Source: Dipylidium caninum
Taxonomy: Eukaryota; Platyhelminthes; Cestoda; Cyclophyllidea; Dipylidiidae
Assembly (NCBI GenBank): GCA_017562135.1
Contig: QEYB01000180.1
Coordinates: 248,001-312,000 of the forward strand
DNA: 64,000 nucleotides
Direction of reading: 5' to 3'
Shown piece after piece: positions 26,101-36,104 of the stretch. Position numbers and translations under genes: made by a program. Each line of letters begins with the position of its first letter. The stretch's first letter is position 1. Under the pieces are notes generated by a model that had not been told where the DNA came from, searched no databases, and was given only the letters and a program-made list of their open reading frames with translations.

Positions 26101-27116
26101 TACATGGTTATTCACTCGCGTTTCGAAGGTAATTCTAGCTCTCGCTATTCTGTTACTGTCCGTAAAATTTGCGTATTGTAAGTTCCCGTTCGCCCCCTTT
26201 TTCCATTAGGCTTTATCTGATGCAATGGGTCATCAACAAGGTGTCGAACATTCTGGCGACTATGGTGATGGTCAAACGAAAAATGGTGCGACACCAGCTA
26301 GGCCGCCTTATCTGATGACAAATTCCGCGACCGATGATATTCTTCTTAACTGGTCTGACGAACTCGCCGTCCACAGTACTGCTCCTTTCACTCGCGACTC
26401 TCCACTGCGAAGGGGTCGTTATGGCCCCAGCACTTCCTCAGATTTCAGTTCCTTTGATGTTGTCGAGAGTTCAACCATCTTTGCCTATTCCAGTGTTCCT
26501 GGAGGACCTGTTTGTGGTAGATGTGACCGTCCTCTCGATGGGCTCGACTCCCCTCTTCCATCCAGGTTGTGTAGGCCTTCCGTCTTTTTGACTGGATGCT
26601 CAACTGCTTATACTTTTTCATTTAACCGTTTAATAAATTCACACAGCTCAGACTGACAGATTAATCTAATTGTTGTTATTGCGAGCAGTTACCGAGTCTC
26701 TTTATGGTCTGGGTTCGTTTATTAAGGATGAACGTTACAAATTAGTCGTCGTTGTCATTCAGCTAAGATCAATTTGTGAAAGAATAATTTCCAAACGTTA
26801 CCTCTGCGATCGAGAGTAGCTCTTCTGGAAAGTCGATCGGCAGAGTTTACTATACCAAAGTTGTTTCTGTCGTTAGAACATTCTTATTCTATGATGACTG
26901 ATGTGATTGCCGTCTAGACTAATTCACTATTGCTTCTTCTTGCACGTTTTTGATTCTTGTCATCACCATAAGCTTATTGTCGAATATAGTGCACGTATTA
27001 CTGTCTCTCATTTTAGTTATTGTGTCAGGAGTTTCTGTGATTCTTGTGCGGAGACCACAAAAGAGCTCAACTGTAGGCCGATCTGCGGTGCGTGCGATCG
27101 CAAGTGTCTGGTTTGA
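20194..27116 (+). CDS. MTMR3/4: myotubularin-related phosphoinositide 3-phosphatase, MTMR3/4 class
   Basis: Removes the 3-phosphate from PI3P and PI(3,5)P2 on endosomal membranes. Exons: 20194-20459, 20493-20668, 20700-20799, 20835-21095, 21161-21353, 21601-21796, 22206-22391, 22577-22747, 23085-23732, 24306-24571, 24881-25234, 25351-25806 (or 25704), 26210-26565 and 27017-27116; about 1240 residues, close to the human MTMR3/4 length of about 1200. PH-GRAM is in exons 1-2. The catalytic core has HCTDGWDRT (exon 6), the intact CX5R signature of an active enzyme, then GFRILVEREWLQFGHKFGDR and HTYSGLFGTFLCN. A Ser/Thr-rich middle follows, then a charged helix (RIEHQNQINRLEANILSLV). The end has CGRC and FCDSC zinc-ligand pairs of a reduced FYVE-like finger. 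Two frame breaks (20957-20959, 24549-24555) interrupt the model. The stop at 27114 could also be premature: dropping one G would extend the frame into an acidic tail. Confidence 0.9.
20460..20492 (+). other. 33-nt mini-intron (MTMR gene)
   Basis: GTATTA...TTGTAG between two PH-GRAM exons. It contains an in-frame stop, so it must be removed; splicing joins phase 2 to phase 2 and continues into a conserved-looking HACEEWVKQL segment. Confidence 0.8.
20669..20699 (+). other. 31-nt mini-intron (MTMR gene)
   Basis: GTACGT...TTAAAG; removal joins phase 1 to phase 1 and leads into AAMILQEFNRLEF. An alternative AG at 20691-20692 would give a 24-nt intron but an immediate stop, so the downstream AG is preferred. 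Confidence 0.7.
20800..20834 (+). other. 35-nt mini-intron (MTMR gene)
   Basis: GTAAGA...TTTTAG; removal joins STFQ to ICKNYPKYH, the segment expected just before the myotubularin catalytic domain. Confidence 0.8.
20957..20959 (+). other. frame break in MTMR exon 4 (one extra base in GGG)
   Basis: Up to here the frame reads HHRFPSVVWRSRR; after it only the +1 frame reads TGAVLLRCAQPRVG, the strand-loop-strand typical of myotubularins. Both halves are in phase with their own splice sites, so the genomic sequence carries one base too many (or lacks two) at this G-run. Confidence 0.85.
24549..24555 (+). other. probable frame break in MTMR exon 10 (one base short in a G7 run)
   Basis: The exon enters in frame 0 but its strong GTAAGT donor at 24572 is in the wrong phase for the next exon, which must begin KTWVDGYFGG. 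One additional G in this run would give AIDGM followed by KTWVDG. The alternative is a weak GTGCTA donor at 24555. Confidence 0.6.
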
Positions 27117-30100
27117 GGCTACCGAAGATCACCACCCTTCTTCCGCTCTCCCGGATAACGAGGCTATCCATGAAGATGAGTATCACCAGGGCTACTCTCT
27201 TAACTTCCCCCAAGTTCCTCCGTTTAGCAACAACAGTCGTGTCACTGTCACTAACACGTCCCGTTCACCCACCTGTGTTGACGTCGGTCTCTGCGGGCGC
27301 CTCGAGCGACGTTTCCCTTCAGTTTCCTCCCTTACCTGCTCAAGAGCCCACAGCCAAAATGGAACTGCTAAAGCTTGAGCCACGCCTCTGTGTATATCCC
27401 TCACAAGTTCAAGATTAAATCTTCTTCTCCGGCCCTCCCCTCGGTACACCCCAACTGTGCGTCCCACAGTCCCACGTGCGCGTGTTTGCACTTGACTTTG
27501 TACTCGTCGCTACTGCTTCCGACCCTGCTATTTTGCTTTACCTTCACAATTGTAGCAATATAAAGGTGAAATAAATTCTTGGACTTAATGCTCTTTCGTG
27601 CCAAATACAGTAGTTTGTATTTTCGTGTTGTTTCATCAATCGTCTTGCTGGAACAAGTTGAATGGAAAGAGGTTTCAGTTTGGCGTGAGAACTCCCCCAC
27701 CCCCGGTTTTGACATGAAGCCGCGGGGTCGGATGTGCCCAGCGTGTCGCAGTCGAGTTCGAAGATCAGACTACCGATTCGTGTGGGGGGGCCGTTGTCTC
27801 GCAGGGGTGTTTCACTGATTGGGCGGTGTTTCTTAGCCCAACGAATCCCCATCGGCCGGGTGCCACTTCCTGGGGGCAGTTTTATTTCGGCGGTCATCTC
27901 GTGCCCAGTTTAGTCGCAGTGACGCCAGCAAATACATTTGAGATTGTCGAAAGCTTCGTATACGTTAGTTGAACAGTGTCCACACGCATGGACAAATGGT
28001 TCTGCTCTGGCCAAGCCGAAATGATTCTGATTTGTGTGAACGAAATCGAGGCGGTGCCTATCTGTAGCTAGTTCTTATTTATTGGTAGTGCACTAACCCC
28101 GCTAGAGAGGTTTTGTTCGCATTAGAAGTCCCATTCTTCAGGACGAACGACGGGGGTTACATAGAGAGTGCTCTAAGGGGTGAGCGGCGGAACCTCGCCC
28201 GCAGGAGAGACACTCCAATGGGGCGGTGGAGAGCTTGTTGGCCGTCAGTCGGCGCTTTCATCCAATGTCCGCGTGGTGCGACGGCAACAGAGGCGGTGGC
28301 CTTCGCCCACTTGCACCAACAAGGTGAGACGACAACAGAACCAGGCTACGAACCAACTCCTCGGCAAGTAAATATTGTGTTTAGGTGGGCGGCGCACGGC
28401 TCGTCGCTCGCGTAACGGCCGTCCCTCCGCCGACTGCGGAGGCGGCAGCGTAGTTCACCACCAATAGTTCTACGATGAGAGTAAGTGAGCTCCTGTCGAT
28501 CGACAGGGTCTCACTGGTCTCCCTTTCCACTGCCCAGGTCGCGGCGGTCATGAGATGCCAGTGACACAAGTGAGCACACCTCAGTCACATGATTTGCCCG
28601 TTGTGTTCACGCCGTCAGACACGCGCAAATGAGGTTAGGTGACACCTCGAGGTTGCGAGTCCTTCCGCCAAACGCCTCATTCACGAAATATCCGCTTTTC
28701 CTCCGCAAATTGCGTAGAGTAGGCAATCTAATTTGCTAGCGCATTCATCGCCAACCAAATATGCCTTGTTAGTTCGGGCGAAGGGCGCTCGGCATAGTGG
28801 CCCCTGAGGCGATGGTCTGAGCTGACCAGATCGTCGCGAGCACGACAATGGGGGCGCTTTTCGGTGTATGCGGTACCATTAGCATGAAATTTGAACGCCT
28901 TCCTCCCACCATCATGAAAATTTACGTAAGTTTTACCAGTCAGGAAAAATTCACACCATGCAAAATTCACTTTAACGACAAAAATGAGTGGTAAAACGAA
29001 TGAAGGGGCTGTCTGACTAGTGGGAGGAGGCATGGGTCTACTGATGTAGCGCAGACGTTACTTCTATGCAGTTGGCATCGCAGTGGTGCGGACTAACGTC
29101 AGCGCATCGCCGCCACGGGAGAAAAGTGCTGACGTGCATGGCAGTTCGGTCGGAGAGGTCGCGTGACCACCCCTCCCCGCGCTCCTGCTCGCGGCCAAGG
29201 CGTTCGCATGTTCGCAGCGCCCAAGCACGACTGTGAAATGACGACGAAAGCATCAGAGCCGTCGTTCGGCCGGTGAGACCACAAACGTCCCGGCTGTGAC
29301 GATAGCCTGAGGGGGGGGGAGGGGGGAGAAAGCATCAATCGACCTTTTCGCAGTGTGCGCATCTCACTCCACCAAGTGGATTGAGACACTCATTGGGGTG
29401 AGGCGGGGGTGCTACGGGGTAGTGGCCAGCACCCCCGGCCCCACACAGTCATGGAGTTTACATTCATCGCTTTAGGGCGCATTCACGGGAAGTAATTTGA
29501 AGAGGGGAACAGAATGGATAAACCCATCCCCGCCCGGAAAGATGGATGGGGACATGAGGTGATGGGAATACCACAAGTAGCGGTCTCCGTGCAGTGACCC
29601 GTTGCAGCCTTGACTTTCTACGCAGATTTGAGAGTCGTCAAATGTGCAAACGCATAGCTAATGACGCCTGGTGCATCCTTTCGTGAAGCACCAAGGAGAT
29701 ACGCGAATTGCTCTACAAGTTAACTTCACAGAGAAGTAAAATCTAATAAAAAGTTGTGAGGGTAGAGCAACGCCACGAAATATGCGATTGCGTCAGAGAT
29801 GAGCACAATTTTGTGATCGCCCAGGCGAAAACGTGCTGTTCTACGGCCTATGAGGTTGGGGACCGTTAAGTGCCCGAGAACGCGAGGCATCACCTCCGCA
29901 CTTGCAGCCAAACGTTTTACGACAACGACGGTGATAACCGAGCCGGTGCAAACGACCGCAGACAAGTTGTTTCCTCGCGTGTACAAATGTGCAGAAAAGT
30001 AGTGATTCCAGTTCGAAATCTTTCCTGCCATTAGCGCAGTTCAACCGCCGTGGAGGCTGGAGCAGTGCTCCAAATCGGAGTTAGAATTTCCCCACGTGCC

Positions 30101-31953
30101 TTAATTCGTTCACGTTTGGATGTCTCGGCGACATCATCAACATTATGCCGGAGCCATAACTCGACCAGAAATTAATACAGACTCATGTGGCTGAAGCTCA
30201 GGAGAGCGGTCAAATATGTGCAAGTTGAATGAGAACAAGCAGGGGAATTTGGAAAAAGAACGAAAGAAATTTTGGACATGCCAATGTCTTCCACACGGCG
30301 ACGACGGCAAGAACAGGGGGAGGTAGTCAGAGGCGGCTACCACCAAACCAGGTCTCTAAGCCTGCTGGGACAATTTGTGCTACGAAAACCGCCATTAACT
30401 TGGGAGGATATGAAATGGTGCACAAGAAATCCTCACGCGTGCGCGAGAATCTGCCGACTTGACACTTGAACAGAGATTGACGACGGTGCCTCGTCCCCGC
30501 ACAGCACCTCATTCGATCACTTTCAGTTGCTTTCGGTCTTTACGTTTACTCTAAGGCTTTTGTATCCTGGGTCTTTTAAACTTTCCGCTTCGTCAGCGCA
30601 CCAGAGCCGCGATACGCCAGCACGACAATGAGCTATGGCTGCAAGTAGAGAGAAGACGCTAATTTCATCCTCCATTTCAACCATAATTTCATAAAGTTGA
30701 CTTCACTAAGAGAATGACACGGTGTGGAAGAAGCGAACAAATGAACACCGTGTTTGCCGGCAGCAAAGGAAGACTCCGAGAATCGGAAAGGCCTCCACTC
30801 ACTCGTACGCAGACAATTAGCTCGGTTTGGAACAATTTTATTTTGGAAGCAAGGAAGACATGGGGGGGGGAGGGGGAGGCGGGGCTTGTGGCGATGCCTT
30901 CCGCCGGGTAGATGGTTTTTTTCTGGACAAAAAGGTGGAATCCATTCGGGGTGGTGCTACAAAAGTGGTGCGAACCAGCAGCCAAAACGTGCCACTGCAC
31001 AAATGTGCGCGCATTTAAGAACACAGCTAATTGACACCGAATGCAAACGACTTTGCGGTTTAGTACACATGACATGCACACGGCTACCCGTATCGAATGT
31101 CATAACGTGATTTTCAGAAGACTGTTAGCACTCAACACCCAGATTTCATTAAAAATGAATGTTTTGCTTGGTCCTGCCCTAAAATAATTTTCACAAGACA
31201 TCTATTTAACAATATTACCAGGCATATGTTGGTAGAGGGAGGCCACTGCAAAAGACCTCCGCTGTTCCTTTTTAAATGTGTGATTGGCCAACAGAAGGCC
31301 TTACTGTCGAATCCGAAAAGATTCAAGTGGGCAGACACCAAGACCCTGTAGGCGGGCGTTCGACTGATGTAACTTTTGAGGCACTTGCTTCAGCTGCGTT
31401 TGACCCAATTTGCTCAAGGAAGCCGTTTCTGCCTGCACGCGAGTCTGCATTAAGGCCAGACTCATTTATGTAAATGCACAACAACGGGCTAAACACACCC
31501 TCCACAACATGGCTGCAGCACATTCATAAGAGCCTGTAGAAAAGACGCGAAGTGCATTTTGGGATAAACTGTAAGAAATAGCATTAGTCGGTTACTTGTC
31601 TCTCTCCTCTCCTCTCTTCAGATAAGACAGACGTTCTAACAGATTATTCAACAGCTAGGAGTGCAAATGTGCACATGTTCGAATAAAAACCAGGAAAATG
31701 CTTTTTAAATAGTACTTTGCATTTGAATAGATTATTTCGAGAAACTAACCATACACTACACTGGGACAACTAATCGTTGTACTTCCACGTTGTATATATA
31801 ACAGCCAGTACCTGACCTCAAACGCTTTGAAACAAGGGACTACATGAACATCTTACAATTGCATCATCTATTTCATCAAATGGACTCATTTGAACAATAA
31901 ACTCGAAATGCCTAAGGTGTAGTAGGGGGGGGGTGTTTATACAGACCAGGGGT
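27117..31953. other. intergenic region after MTMR and after AGGF1 (convergent 3' ends)
   Basis: No gene is supported. The left part should be MTMR 3' UTR; an AATAAA polyadenylation signal lies at 27570-27575. The open frames at 27117-27418 may be a continuation of MTMR if its stop is an indel artefact. The middle (28100-29400) is GC-rich. G9 tracts occur at 29311-29319 (followed by G6), 30862-30870 and 31925-31933. The right edge should carry the AGGF1 3' UTR. Confidence 0.5.
27570..27575 (+). terminator. candidate polyadenylation signal of MTMR
   Basis: AATAAA, about 450 bp after the proposed MTMR stop, within AT-richer DNA. It is the nearest canonical signal I noticed downstream on this strand. 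It is a chance-level motif without transcript support. Confidence 0.4.
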
Positions 31954-34900
31954 TTACGCTTGGCTAAGACGCTCCTTTTCTTCAATCAGACGGTAACGTT
32001 CACGAGTGACTGATAGTGTCCGAGCATGCCGCAATTCTGAGGGAGTCGAGTCGATGGAGATGACGTTAGCACCAAGACCGGTATTGCCGAAACCCAGGCC
32101 TGCTCGTTGATCCAGGCGCATTTTAGCTGATATCTGAGAAATGCACAATACGCATTGAGTGAACATAACCATAGAAACGCGAACACGGAGACAGGTAGAT
32201 GAAAGTGTATAGGTGCCGAGACTAAAGCTTTCAAATGCAGTAATGAGGGCATCGACTTCGAAGGCAGATAGCGAGCAATCTAAAGTCCACACTCATTCAA
32301 ACTTATTTTAAAAGATATGGTTGTTGGAAGTAAATTTATAAAAATTCAAAGCATCATAAACCAGGTGACTAGTGCTCAAAAAGAGGAAATTTTATATTAC
32401 AAACCGTAGCCAATCACGAAACTTTGAACAAAAATAGTCAGACGTAAAGACAAGGTGGGAATGAAATAATCGAAAATAAAAAGCAGCTTTAGCTTGAGAC
32501 GATTAATCTTGAGCGAAAGTCTCATAAACAACGAATATCGAATGCATACGGGTTCAGCAATGCCGCCTTTTTCTCGACCTAAGCCCTCGCCCTTGCTCCA
32601 ACCCATTTTCGCAAGGAGGCGAGCTCCCACATTGGATTCGTCAATGGGCGTCAATACACTGGCGGAGGGCGTAGCAGCTGCGACAACAGCAACCTACCCT
32701 CCGCTGCCATGGCCTTCTCCAGTGCTCGTCGCTTTGCCGCTCGATCTTCGTACTGAGGCTTTTCGCTGACTTCCAATGCCGTCCTCTGCTGTTGGCTCGA
32801 TCTTCGAGATTTCTACATTCATGGAGAAAGAAAAACTGTGCATATAATCTGTACCCCCAGTTTAAATTGGCGGCAGAAATTATCCAAACTTCCTAAAAGG
32901 CGAAAAAAATTGTTGCTTGTTGGTAGCAGATGCTATTCATGTCCGACGTGGCAGATTAATTAGGGCCATTAGTTGACCGGGATAGCGAAAAGAGGAGAGT
33001 CATCATTATCCCTATAAACATTTCGGCGAATTTAGGGACTTAAATCAATTGCGTGATTAGGAGGCATGGACACCCCATGCGACCTCAGTAAATAACCAAA
33101 TATCATTATCGGTATAGATAACGGGATATAAAAAACAGAATCTGAGATTTCGGGAAATACCCTGATTATTTTCCAGGAATTGTCATGGCAATATGAATTA
33201 TTTTGTGCCAGAACAGAAATGTCATATCATAATAAACAGAGAGGTCTTGACAATCACAACTAAAAACTTGTTCATCAGTGCAAACGTCAATTAGCCAATC
33301 TCTAAACAAAGGAACAGCAGATATGGCTTGCAATTTGTGCGGAAATCTTCAGAGAATATCTAAGAGAAATTAACACCAGAAAACAAAATGAAGGCTACCG
33401 TAAGGGAACACGCAAACCGACCTAGTTCACGAATATGTTTGTATTATGGATCCACCGTCCAGACTGGTGTGGACAAACTCCAACCCGTCTTGGTGTCTCG
33501 CATTTAGACTCCCGATACCTTCTTAGAGGCCGTAATGACGCTAAACATTTACCTCAATTCCATACATACGATTGCATAGATTCCTCTCATTCCTACAAAG
33601 AGGAACGTCCCAGGGTGTGCATCATGAAACTCATGCCGAGACATGACTAGTGCCTAACAGCACCCAGGTTATTTGAGTCAAATTACCTGAGATCTTAAAC
33701 GTGCTTTAACCATTTATGCTGGTTGAAGACTTTTTACAACAGTGTCTCAAAAGTAATAGGTCACAGAAAAATAGAAATATATTTAAGGCCAAATGAGAAG
33801 TTGGAGCAGAAGAGTAAAAGAAGAATCTAAGAGGAAAAAAACACCTTTTCCGAGTTGTTCATAAAATAAACCAATCGAGTGTTATCACACATCAAAGCAT
33901 AAAATTTCACGAAACGACAATGATAAGAGTTCCAATAGTGCGTTAAAAAGTAAGACTAAATTGCGTATCCATTTTACTTAAATTATCATAAGATACTGAC
34001 TGTCTCGAGTGCGAGAGGTGTCAAAGTGCAGGTAAAAAATATCAAATTGAGGGAAAAGATCCACATGAAGCACGAAACACATAAAAGGCGGCTTTCAGTT
34101 GAAAAAAATCAAAATCATAGCTGAACCACACCTTTTTGAGGCCATACTTGATTTTCACAGCCTCAGCATTGGCTCGTCGAACATAATCTTTTGGTACGGA
34201 TGCAGACACTTCAGCTGATTGTTCGTTGTTATTTTGGGTATTTGATAAAGTTGAGGTGCTAGCAACCGATTCTATGGCTGCTTTAATTTCGGCAGCTTCG
34301 CACTGACCGCAGGTCTCGCGACCTGGATGGATGTGAACCAGAAATCGATTGGCGCCTATGCGCAAAACGTCTCCGTGACTAAGGGGCTTCTTTTCGGTCT
34401 ACATTAAACAAAATACGTCGCTGTTTAAATAACAATAAGTAGCAACATCATATTTAGCGAACAAATATGTTGCCTTTTCAAGTTTAGTTCCATTGAGGTA
34501 GGTCCCACTGGAAGTTTTTCTATCTCGTACGGAGTAGCTCTCATCTGATTTGTTAAAGGTGATTTCGCAGTGGACCTCATCTAGGTCAGTGTCTTGTGTG
34601 AGATCGAAGACGGGACAATAATGCCAGTTGCGCCCTAAACAGCCCCACCCGGAAGAGGCTTCCTTGGAAGTGATAACGCCGACGGAACCTACCGCGAGAC
34701 CAGCGGCGTTGGACGCGAGCACCATCAGACGTACTGAAGGGGGGTCACTACAGGTGTGGCAGCGATGCATGCTGCGTTAGATTTCTCACTTGCAGGATCT
34801 AAGAAAGGTACCGCAAAAAAAGCTAAATGACAACGCCGAAAGACGGAAGTGCATCAAAATTAGCGAAAGCTGGAAATTCCTCAGACGTCACAAAAAGTAA

Positions 34901-36104
34901 ACAATTCACCTAATTAGTGTAGGGGACAGAGAGGCGAAAGGGAACTGAGTTATTCTTAATAAAAAGGAGGAACAGATGCTTTTCACTTGATGAAATATTA
35001 AAAAGTTTCCATAAAAGGGAGCACAAGTCATGTCTACCCCGATCGCTTCTGCGAGTGTGACGCCGTGAGGAGCGCCGACCAGCAGAGGATGAACTATCAT
35101 AATCCCTGCTCCTCCTTCGTGATCGGTGAGGTGAGGAGGATGACGAGCTACTCCTGGAATAGGATGACGAAGAAGATCGGCGACGGTGCCTTCGTCGGTG
35201 ACTGAAACGCCTGCTACGCCGACGATCGGTACGACGTCGCCGATCTGTTGACGCGGAAGACGAGGAGGAGTATCGACGCCTCCGATCCTTATATCTGCCA
35301 TCCGACTTCTTGGATGGTCCGGGAAGCTATGCGTGGAAGAGAAAACATTTAATGCGTGAGGTTTTTCTGGGAAGATGATGGAGATTCGCGCCCTGATCAA
35401 CTGTCATCACCTTCGAGATCTGAAAAAATTATGTATAAATGATAAATGACGTTACATGCAGCATAAGCCAATTGAAAAAAACAAACCTGTGGTTGGTCTC
35501 TAGTTTTTTCTAAAAGAGCCTTGAATTTGGTACTAAGTTCGGTGGAAACACGAGAGTGATAAGAGTATTCCTGAGTTTCATTGTCATAACTGTAATATAC
35601 TCCACTTTTTGGTTCAAAAAAGAGTTGATTATCCTATAAACGATAAATGCTGTTAAGGATGCAGTAAAACTTACCGGGTCGTAATAATAGCCACTATTTT
35701 TATCAAAATAGAGACCCGTTTGCTGGTCAAAAATATAACCACTGTCGTTTGTGACAGAATCAGATGTCTGTTTTAGGATGTCAGCTATAGATGATTCAGA
35801 ACCTGTACGAAAATTCTGAAATGGTCGATAGTGGATTACCGGCGAAAGCGCTTTCCACGGTCTTCACTTCTGCAACTTCGACATCATCTGTCTGGACATC
35901 TTTCTCAGTTGTGCTTACAACAGCTGATGACTGACTTTTGCGCAACACGGCGATCTCTTTCAAGTATGACTCTATTTGCTGTCGAAGAATAGAATTCTGA
36001 TCGAGTATTTGTTGAATGTAAGCGTCTTTATTGAGTATAACTTCCTTTTGTAAATGGATCTTGGTTTCCAGATCACTGAGCTTATCGAATACGTCAAACT
36101 CCAT
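31954..36104 (-). CDS. AGGF1: AGGF1 orthologue (OCRE, FHA and G-patch protein)
   Basis: Human AGGF1 (VG5Q) is an angiogenic factor with RNA-processing-type domains; in a worm without vessels a nuclear role is more likely. Exons: 36104-35840, 35802-35675, 35633-35487, optional 9-nt exon 35419-35411, 35326-35025, 34747-34474, 34398-34132, 32812-32694, 32658-32550 and 32133-31954; phases close, giving about 596 residues. In order: coiled coil (KLSDLETKIHLQKEVILNKD); OCRE aromatic repeats (GYIFDQQTGLYFD, SGVYYSYDNETQEYSYHSRV); Arg/Ser-rich segment; FHA domain (VHCEITF, SSGTYLNGTKLEK, LSHGDVLRIG) ending HIHPGRETCGQCE; then YEDRAAKRR; G-patch ARLLAKMGWSKGEGLGREKG; and a C-terminal AGLGFGNTGLG. Domain order matches human AGGF1. 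The FHA exon donor may be GC (34474) and the RS-exon 3' border is approximate. Some human linker sequence is missing. Confidence 0.9.
32659..32693 (-). other. 35-nt mini-intron upstream of the G-patch exon (AGGF1)
   Basis: GTTGCT...GCCAG on the minus strand. Read-through hits a stop. The frame requires this donor rather than the better-looking GTAGGT four bases upstream; the donor choice is therefore tentative. Confidence 0.55.
35411..35419 (-). other. candidate 9-nt micro-exon in AGGF1
   Basis: On the minus strand ATCTCGAAG is flanked by a T-rich ...TTTTTTCAG acceptor and a GTGATG donor. It is in phase 0 with both neighbouring exons and would add Ile-Ser-Lys. Reading on past the donor meets a stop before the next exon. 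Micro-exons are a known feature of flatworm genes, but this one is optional for an open frame. Confidence 0.4.
35803..35839 (-). other. 37-nt mini-intron (AGGF1)
   Basis: GTAATC...GTACAG on the minus strand. Without removal the frame ends at a stop nine codons past the donor context; removal joins phase 1 to phase 1 and enters SIADILKQ just before the OCRE repeats. The next intron, 35634-35674, is also short (41 nt). Confidence 0.8.

Noticed and set aside
34906..35400. 164-codon minus-strand frame over the AGGF1 RS exon
   Set aside because: It is the longest frame there but the alternative frame encodes the RS domain and joins neighbouring exons in phase.
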